39,119 nt of DNA from Leucobacter sp. PH1c (lineage in GTDB: Bacteria; Actinomycetota; Actinomycetes; Actinomycetales; Microbacteriaceae): the NCBI RefSeq assembly GCF_000633415.1, contig NZ_AYMV01000033.1:1-39119 (forward strand). Direction: 5' to 3'. Below are positions 35,317-39,119 of this stretch, one piece after another. The translations under genes and the position numbers were made by a program. Positions within the stretch are counted from its first letter, which is position 1. Each line of letters begins with the position of its first letter. A model generated the notes under the pieces. That model was not told where the DNA came from, made no database searches, and worked only from the letters and a program-made list of their open reading frames with translations.

Positions 35317-36792
35317 CTAGGACGCGCGCTGCGGCGCGCCGGCGAGCTGGTCGACGACGGGGAGGTGCTGAACGTCCGCTCCCCCGCGGCGCGTGAGCGG
35401 CACGAGGATCGCGAGCGCCACGAAGCCCGTGAGCAGCTTGTCCGTGATCGACGAGAGCAGGTTCGCGGCGAAGATCCCGAAGAACTCCGGCGTCGAGCCG
35501 TGCGCGAAGAAGCGCACGACGTTCTCGGAGCCGTGCCCGGTGATCCCCGCGAATCCGAAGGCGAGGATCGGTGCGGCGACGAGCGAACAGGCGACCGCCA
35601 CCGCGAGGGTCAGGGAGAAGAACCGGAGGAACGAGTCCCCGCCGCCGAACCGGCGCACGCCGTAGGCCCAGACGAGCGCGCCCGCGATGTTCACGAGCGC
35701 GAACGGGAGCGAGACGGCGCCGCTCACGGCGATCCCGATGCCGTTCGTTGCGAGGCCGACGGCCACGCCGGCGAGCGGTCCGAAGGCGAGCGCGGCCACC
35801 GCCGTACCGATCATGTCGAGGTAGACGGGCAGGTGGAGCAGCGCGACGAGGAGCTGACCCACGAGGTTGAGGGCGAGGCAGCCGAGCAGCGCGAGCGCGA
35901 TGAAGCGCGCCCGCTGCAGGCCCGTGCGTCGACGAGGGGCCGCACTGGTGCGCACGGTCTCAGCGGGCCGCGGAGCGGCGCTCATCCGGGCTGCGGCGCC
36001 GGGCCGGGCCGTCGGTGCGGCCGCGCCGACTACCACGGGCTCCCGATCGCTGGCGGGTCCTCGCGGGGCACCCGCTGGGGCGAGCAGCGCGGGATCCGCC
36101 AGCGGCTCGGCTTCCTGTTCGAGGGGCGCGGGATCCGCGAGCGGCGCCAGCGCGGCGATCGCCTCGGGCGCCGCGGCGAGGGTCTCCGGGGCCGCCGCGA
36201 GCTGGGCCTGGCCGCGCGCGGGGCTCGCCCAGACGGCGAGCGCGCTGTGCGAGGCGGCCGTGAGCGCAACGGCGGGAACCGAGCCGGTGCTCGGCTCGAT
36301 GCGCCCCACGACCGGCGCAAGACCGGCCCCGGCCGCGACGTCGACGAGGCCGTCGTCATCGGTCGTGGGAGCGGCGCGGAGCGCATCGGCGGCGGAGAGC
36401 TGCGGGCGACGATCGCCGGACTGCACGACGGCAGCGGGCTGCGTCTCGGATCCGGGCCCGGTCGCGTGCTTCCGCGCGGAGCCGCAGCGCCGCACCCAGT
36501 CGTCCGCGCGTTCGGGGGTCTCGCCGAGCGCGAGCACGATGTCGCGCACCAGCTCCGCGTCGATGCGCGAACGGCCCATGCTGAACGCGTGATAGACGGT
36601 CGAGCGCGGGATCATCGCGCCATCGGGCAACTGGCCGAGCTCGACCCGCCGCACCGTGATCCGCCGGGCGATCTCCGCGTAGCTCGCAGCACCGGTGCGT
36701 TCCCGCAGCCGGATCAGATCGGAGGCGAGCTCGTCCAACGTCTCGCCACGCACGCGTGCGCCGCTCCCCACATCGCCCCAATCCATCGACAT
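35317..36792 (-). CDS. HTH domain fused to an ECF-transporter S-component-like membrane domain
   Basis: A 491-residue chimera. Residues about 15-105 form a helix-turn-helix domain of the actinobacterial type (LIRLRERTGAASYAEIARRI, then PRSTVYHAFSMGR and ALGETPERADDWVRRC). A disordered Ala/Pro-rich linker spans about 106-290. The C-terminal 200 residues hold five or six membrane helices similar to ECF S-components (HLPVYLDMIGTAVAALAFGPLAGVAVGL, NIAGALVWAYGVRRFGG). S-components bind vitamins or metals for ECF importers. No ATPase or T-component gene is nearby, so it would have to share modules encoded elsewhere, or act as a membrane-bound sensor. ATG 36792 is taken; ATG 36786 is an alternative. 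Confidence 0.83.
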   Translation of the reverse strand: MSMDWGDVGSGARVRGETLDELASDLIRLRERTGAASYAEIARRITVRRVELGQLPDGAMIPRSTVYHAFSMGRSRIDAELVRDIVLALGETPERADDWVRRCGSARKHATGPGSETQPAAVVQSGDRRPQLSAADALRAAPTTDDDGLVDVAAGAGLAPVVGRIEPSTGSVPAVALTAASHSALAVWASPARGQAQLAAAPETLAAAPEAIAALAPLADPAPLEQEAEPLADPALLAPAGAPRGPASDREPVVVGAAAPTARPGAAARMSAAPRPAETVRTSAAPRRRTGLQRARFIALALLGCLALNLVGQLLVALLHLPVYLDMIGTAVAALAFGPLAGVAVGLATNGIGIAVSGAVSLPFALVNIAGALVWAYGVRRFGGGDSFLRFFSLTLAVAVACSLVAAPILAFGFAGITGHGSENVVRFFAHGSTPEFFGIFAANLLSSITDKLLTGFVALAILVPLTRRGGADVQHLPVVDQLAGAPQRAS

Positions 36793-36940
36793 CCGAGGTT
36801 TTCCAGTTCACACGCTACACGGAGTGCAGGTTTCCGGGATCCCTCGAACGAGCGGTATTTCAGTGAATTGTTGCGGAAAACCCCTGCTCAGAAAACAGGC
36901 GCATAGCAAACTCAGGGGGTGCGCAGGCGCTGCGCATGGG

Positions 36941-36960
36941 CCCGGTGCGCGCACACCGGG
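36941..36960 (-). terminator. Hairpin after the nucleosidase gene
   Basis: A CCCGGTG/CACCGGG stem with a 6-base loop lies just past the minus-strand stop at 36968. It is a modest candidate terminator. Confidence 0.5.
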
Positions 36961-36967
36961 TTCGGGA

Positions 36968-37528
36968 TCAGACCAGCCGCGCGTCCCAGAAGGCGCGCAG
37001 CTGCTCGCTCTTCCGGAAGACGATCGTGTCCCACTCCTCATCGGTGGTCGAGCTGTCGGCGAAATCCGAGGGGATCTTGAAGATCTGCAGCGCGACCCCG
37101 AAGCGGGCGCAGACGCTCGCGTAGGCGTACGCCTCCATGTCGACGAGCGCGGCCCCGAGCCCGGAGATGTGCGCGCGCTGCGCGTCATCCTTCACGAACA
37201 CGTCGCCCGTGGCGATCGTCGCCGTGCGCTCCGGGAGCAGCACGTCCCCGCTCGGCGCGAGCTCGGGCGACGGCAGCGAGAAGTCGTGCTGCACGACGCC
37301 CGTGATCTGCACAACCTCTTCGAGGCTCAGGCGGTCCGGACCGTCGCCGACCACGCCCGCGGTGCCGAGCACCACGACCCGGTCGACGTCGCCCTCGGCG
37401 AGCGCGGCGGCGAGGCCGACGGCGCCCTGCACCTTGCCCACGCCGGTGATGAGATGGGGCACGTCCGCGAAGGCGGAGGCCTCGTCGCGGTGGGCGAAAA
37501 CGAGCAGGGTACGGGTGGCCGGCATCAC
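36968..37528 (-). CDS. mtn: Nucleosidase, MTA/SAH-nucleosidase type
   Basis: A 186-residue member of the PNP/UDP phosphorylase-fold nucleosidases that cleave S-adenosylhomocysteine and methylthioadenosine. Hallmarks are TGVGKVQGAVGLAAAL, VVVLGTAGVVGD, ATGDVFVKDD, VDMEAYAYASVC (purine-recognising Glu) and FKIPSDFAD, where the last Asp is the usual catalytic acid. It is about 45 residues shorter than E. coli Pfs, typical of an actinobacterial subgroup. GTG 37528 has AGGGA 7 bases upstream; ATG 37525 is an alternative. luxS lies about 760 bases away on the other strand, so both enzymes of SAH detoxification to homocysteine and AI-2 precursor are close together. The gene symbol is assigned by family. 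Confidence 0.85.
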   Translation of the reverse strand: MMPATRTLLVFAHRDEASAFADVPHLITGVGKVQGAVGLAAALAEGDVDRVVVLGTAGVVGDGPDRLSLEEVVQITGVVQHDFSLPSPELAPSGDVLLPERTATIATGDVFVKDDAQRAHISGLGAALVDMEAYAYASVCARFGVALQIFKIPSDFADSSTTDEEWDTIVFRKSEQLRAFWDARLV

Positions 37529-37862
37529 AGTCTCTTCCCTTGCGCTCGCGCGCGGTTCGAATCAATTTCGGATCAACACTAGCGTTTTTCGAAGACCTGT
37601 TCTAAACTATGGGTTCGAGCTTGCACTCGGCACGCGTGATCTTCCTCGTTTCTTGCAGGATGCCTCCCACTCCGCGGCCGCATGGCAGAGCTCCTCGGCG
37701 CAAGCATCACTCCGATGCACTCCTGCGCCTCGCCCGCCGGTTCCCGTGCTGCGCATCCCGCGCATCGGCCTCGGCGCGGCCGGCTCGATCCCGAGCCCCG
37801 CACCCGCGAGAAGGACTTGGCGGGTATCGCACCACGACGGTGCGACAGGAAAGGACACCATC
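37529..37862. other. Divergent intergenic region (334 bases)
   Basis: The left part (about 37560-37615) is AT-rich and holds an SOS-box-like site and a -10-like TAAACT (37603-37608) for the plus strand. The rest is GC-rich with no supported gene. A plus-strand open frame at 37609-37866 gives an arginine-rich 85-residue translation with no ribosome site and is probably untranslated. The remainder may be a long 5' leader of the small protein gene at 37863. Confidence 0.5.
37589..37604. promoter_or_regulatory. lexA box: LexA (SOS) box-like site
   Basis: TCGAAGACCTGTTCTA matches the actinobacterial SOS consensus TCGAAC-N4-GTTCGA at 10 of 12 defined positions. It abuts the -10-like TAAACT for the plus strand, so LexA binding would block transcription of the small protein gene. 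On the other strand it sits upstream of the nucleosidase. Confidence 0.5.
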
Positions 37863-38180
37863 ATGACTCAGCTGAAGCTTCGCACCCAGCGCACCGCCGC
37901 GCAGCAGCGACCCGCTCTGCGCACGCCCTACCACTCGCTCGGTTCCGGCAGCGAGATGCACGTGCCCGAGTGGGCGCAGCACCGCTCCGTGTACCGCACC
38001 TCCGGGCGCACGCTCTACCTGGTCGAGACCGACCAGCCGAGCGCCGCGCGCGGCGACCTCGAGCGGCTCACCCGTTCCGGGTGGGACGTGCGGGTCGAGC
38101 GCGCCCCGCAGGGCGAGCTCACGCGCATCGCGCTGACCCGCGGCGACCTCGGTCGCGCGGACCTCGCGCGCGCCGCCTAG
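37863..38180 (+). CDS. Small uncharacterised protein, possible SOS-regulated gene
   Basis: A 105-residue, basic, soluble protein with no membrane segment and no family I recognise. The N-terminus is Gln/Arg/Thr-rich (MTQLKLRTQRTAAQQRP). The C-terminal two thirds look folded: SVYRTSGRTLYLVETD, LERLTRSGWDVRVERA and LTRIALTRGDL suggest an alpha/beta unit. ATG 37863 has a strong AGGAAAGGA site. A perfect terminator follows at 38223. Upstream lies an SOS-box-like element, so it could be a damage-induced protein such as a division inhibitor. That function is inference from one site. Confidence 0.75.
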   Translation: MTQLKLRTQRTAAQQRPALRTPYHSLGSGSEMHVPEWAQHRSVYRTSGRTLYLVETDQPSAARGDLERLTRSGWDVRVERAPQGELTRIALTRGDLGRADLARAA

Positions 38181-38222
38181 GCGGCCCGCGAAACGGTCCG
38201 CCGGGCTCGCGCCCCATCCTGC

Positions 38223-38265
38223 CACCGCCCCCGGTGTCCTCATGTGACGGACACCGGGGGCGGTG
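38223..38265 (+). terminator. Terminator between the small protein gene and luxS
   Basis: A perfect 17-bp stem (38223-38239 with 38249-38265) with a 9-base loop is followed by TCGTT. It separates the small protein gene from luxS, so luxS needs its own promoter. Confidence 0.85.
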
Positions 38266-38279
38266 TCGTTGGCCGTCGC

Positions 38280-38285
38280 TACACT
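38280..38285 (+). promoter_or_regulatory. -10 element of luxS (leaderless)
   Basis: TACACT matches TANNNT and ends 6 bases before the luxS ATG. There is no ribosome site, so transcription is predicted to start at or within a base or two of the ATG. Confidence 0.55.
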
Positions 38286-38291
38286 GGCCGC

Positions 38292-38783
38292 ATGAGCGAC
38301 GTCGAACTTGCCGAGGTGGAGAGCTTCTCCCTCGATCACACGAAGGTGCTGGCCCCGTACGTGCGGCTGATCGGGGTGGAGCGCGGCCCCCGCGGAGACG
38401 CGATCTCGAACTACGACATCCGTCTCGTGCAGCCCAATGAGCAGGAGATCCCCACCGCGGGGCTCCACACGATCGAGCACACGCTCGCCGCGCTGCTGCG
38501 CACGCGTTTCACCGGCCTGATCGACATCTCGCCCTTCGGCTGCCGCACCGGCTTCCACCTGATCGCGTGGGGTGAGCCGACGCCCGAGGAGGTGGCAGGC
38601 GCCATCAAGTCGGCGCTCGACGACCTCGCGCACCGGGTCACCTGGGCCGACGTCCCGGGCACCGAGGCCGTGAGCTGCGGCAACTATCGGGATCACAGCC
38701 TCCACTCCGCGCAAGAGTGGGCGAAGGCCGTGCTCGCGCGCGGCATCAGCCTCGACCCGTTCGACCGCTCTCGGATCGCCTAG
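38292..38783 (+). CDS. luxS: S-ribosylhomocysteine lyase
   Basis: A 163-residue enzyme that splits S-ribosylhomocysteine into homocysteine and DPD, the precursor of autoinducer-2. Metal ligands are His59 and His63 in HTIEH and Cys129 in SCGNYRDH. Catalytic residues are Glu62 and Cys84 in PFGCRTGF. All are intact, and length is standard. ATG 38292 is chosen from family length and the -10-like TACACT 6 bases upstream; the open frame continues upstream into the terminator hairpin. The next gene begins at the base after the stop. With the nucleosidase at 36968 it completes the two-step SAH pathway. Confidence 0.97.
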   Translation: MSDVELAEVESFSLDHTKVLAPYVRLIGVERGPRGDAISNYDIRLVQPNEQEIPTAGLHTIEHTLAALLRTRFTGLIDISPFGCRTGFHLIAWGEPTPEEVAGAIKSALDDLAHRVTWADVPGTEAVSCGNYRDHSLHSAQEWAKAVLARGISLDPFDRSRIA

Positions 38784-39080
38784 GTGTTCGTCGAATTCTC
38801 CGCGGTTCCCTATCTGTGGGAGGCCCGCACGCAGACCTGGGTGTTCGTCGACCTCCCCGAGCCGCTCGCCGCGGACATCGCCGAGATCCCGCGGCCCCGA
38901 GCCGGCTTCGGAGCGGTAAAGGTGGAGGCCCGCATCGGCGCGACCGTGTGGCGCACCTCGATCTTCCCCACGGGCGGCGGCGCGAGCTACATCCTCCCCA
39001 TCAAACGCGCCGTGCGCGAGGAGGCGGGCGTCGAGGTCGGCTCCGAGGTATCGATCATCCTCTCGGTGCTCGATCTCTAG
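38784..39080 (+). CDS. DUF1905-domain protein
   Basis: A 98-residue protein matching the DUF1905 domain, a small beta-barrel-like fold. Diagnostic features are WVFVDLPEPLAADI near residues 19-32, FGAVKVEARIGATVWRTSIFP around 42-62 and the GASYILPIKRAVREEAGV stretch. The domain is often found with a YdeI/OmpD-associated region; here it stands alone. Biochemical function is unknown. GTG 38784 directly abuts the luxS stop, so translation is probably coupled by re-initiation. Nothing but about 39 bases follows to the window end. Confidence 0.85.
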   Translation: MFVEFSAVPYLWEARTQTWVFVDLPEPLAADIAEIPRPRAGFGAVKVEARIGATVWRTSIFPTGGGASYILPIKRAVREEAGVEVGSEVSIILSVLDL

Positions 39081-39119
39081 CCGCGCACTCCCCCGCCCGC
39101 ACGCACGAGGGCCCGGCAA

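Noticed and set aside
37609..37866. Plus-strand open frame of 85 codons overlapping the small protein start
   Set aside because: Its ATG abuts the -10-like element, it has no ribosome site, and the translation is Arg/Pro/His-rich without structure.

Overview
The window is chromosomal DNA from a very GC-rich Gram-positive actinobacterium. Gene style (GTG starts, ATGA/GTGA overlaps, apparently leaderless genes) and gene content (PucR, argH/argF, mqo, radA, luxS) suggest Microbacteriaceae, possibly a Leucobacter-like genus; that placement is inference. Most of the window is nitrogen, amine and guanidino metabolism between housekeeping genes.

Layout. (A) 438-6665: a minus-strand set of sodium:solute symporter, thiamine-diphosphate enzyme and D-2-hydroxyacid dehydrogenase, divergent from a PucR regulator. 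(B) 6747-11736: an inverted-repeat hairpin and a small membrane protein, then a tightly packed operon of agmatinase-type ureohydrolase, SnoaL-like protein, NCS1 permease and metal-dependent cyclase, divergent from an XRE-cupin regulator. (C) 11778-17798: tyrS, a two-gene ABC transporter and the arginine genes argF-argH. (D) 17815-27010: an overlapping minus-strand catabolic operon of APC permease, amidohydrolase, M20 amidohydrolase, class III aminotransferase, RpiR regulator and glutamine-synthetase-like ligase, divergent from a PLP amino-acid decarboxylase. (E) 27093-30884: HAD phosphatase, mqo, radA. (F) 31060-33669: tRNA-Ser(CGA) with a strong terminator, then an accessory patch with an uncharacterised gene, a decayed pseudogene and an HNH nuclease of lower GC. 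(G) 33823-39080: an Ltp-repeat membrane protein, RidA, an HTH/ECF-S fusion, an MTA/SAH-type nucleosidase, a small protein downstream of an SOS-box-like site, luxS and a DUF1905 protein.

How it fits together. Block D can be read as: the permease imports an amine or amino acid, the decarboxylase makes an amine, the GS-like enzyme gamma-glutamylates it, and the aminotransferase and two hydrolases process the product under RpiR control. The amidohydrolase plus GS-like pair are the two halves of fungal FluG, here as separate genes. Block B hydrolyses a guanidino compound to an amine and urea. argF and argH lie between the two blocks, so arginine synthesis and amine/guanidino breakdown are neighbours. 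Substrates for A, B and D cannot be fixed from sequence alone.

No integrase, IS transposase, CRISPR array or rRNA was seen.
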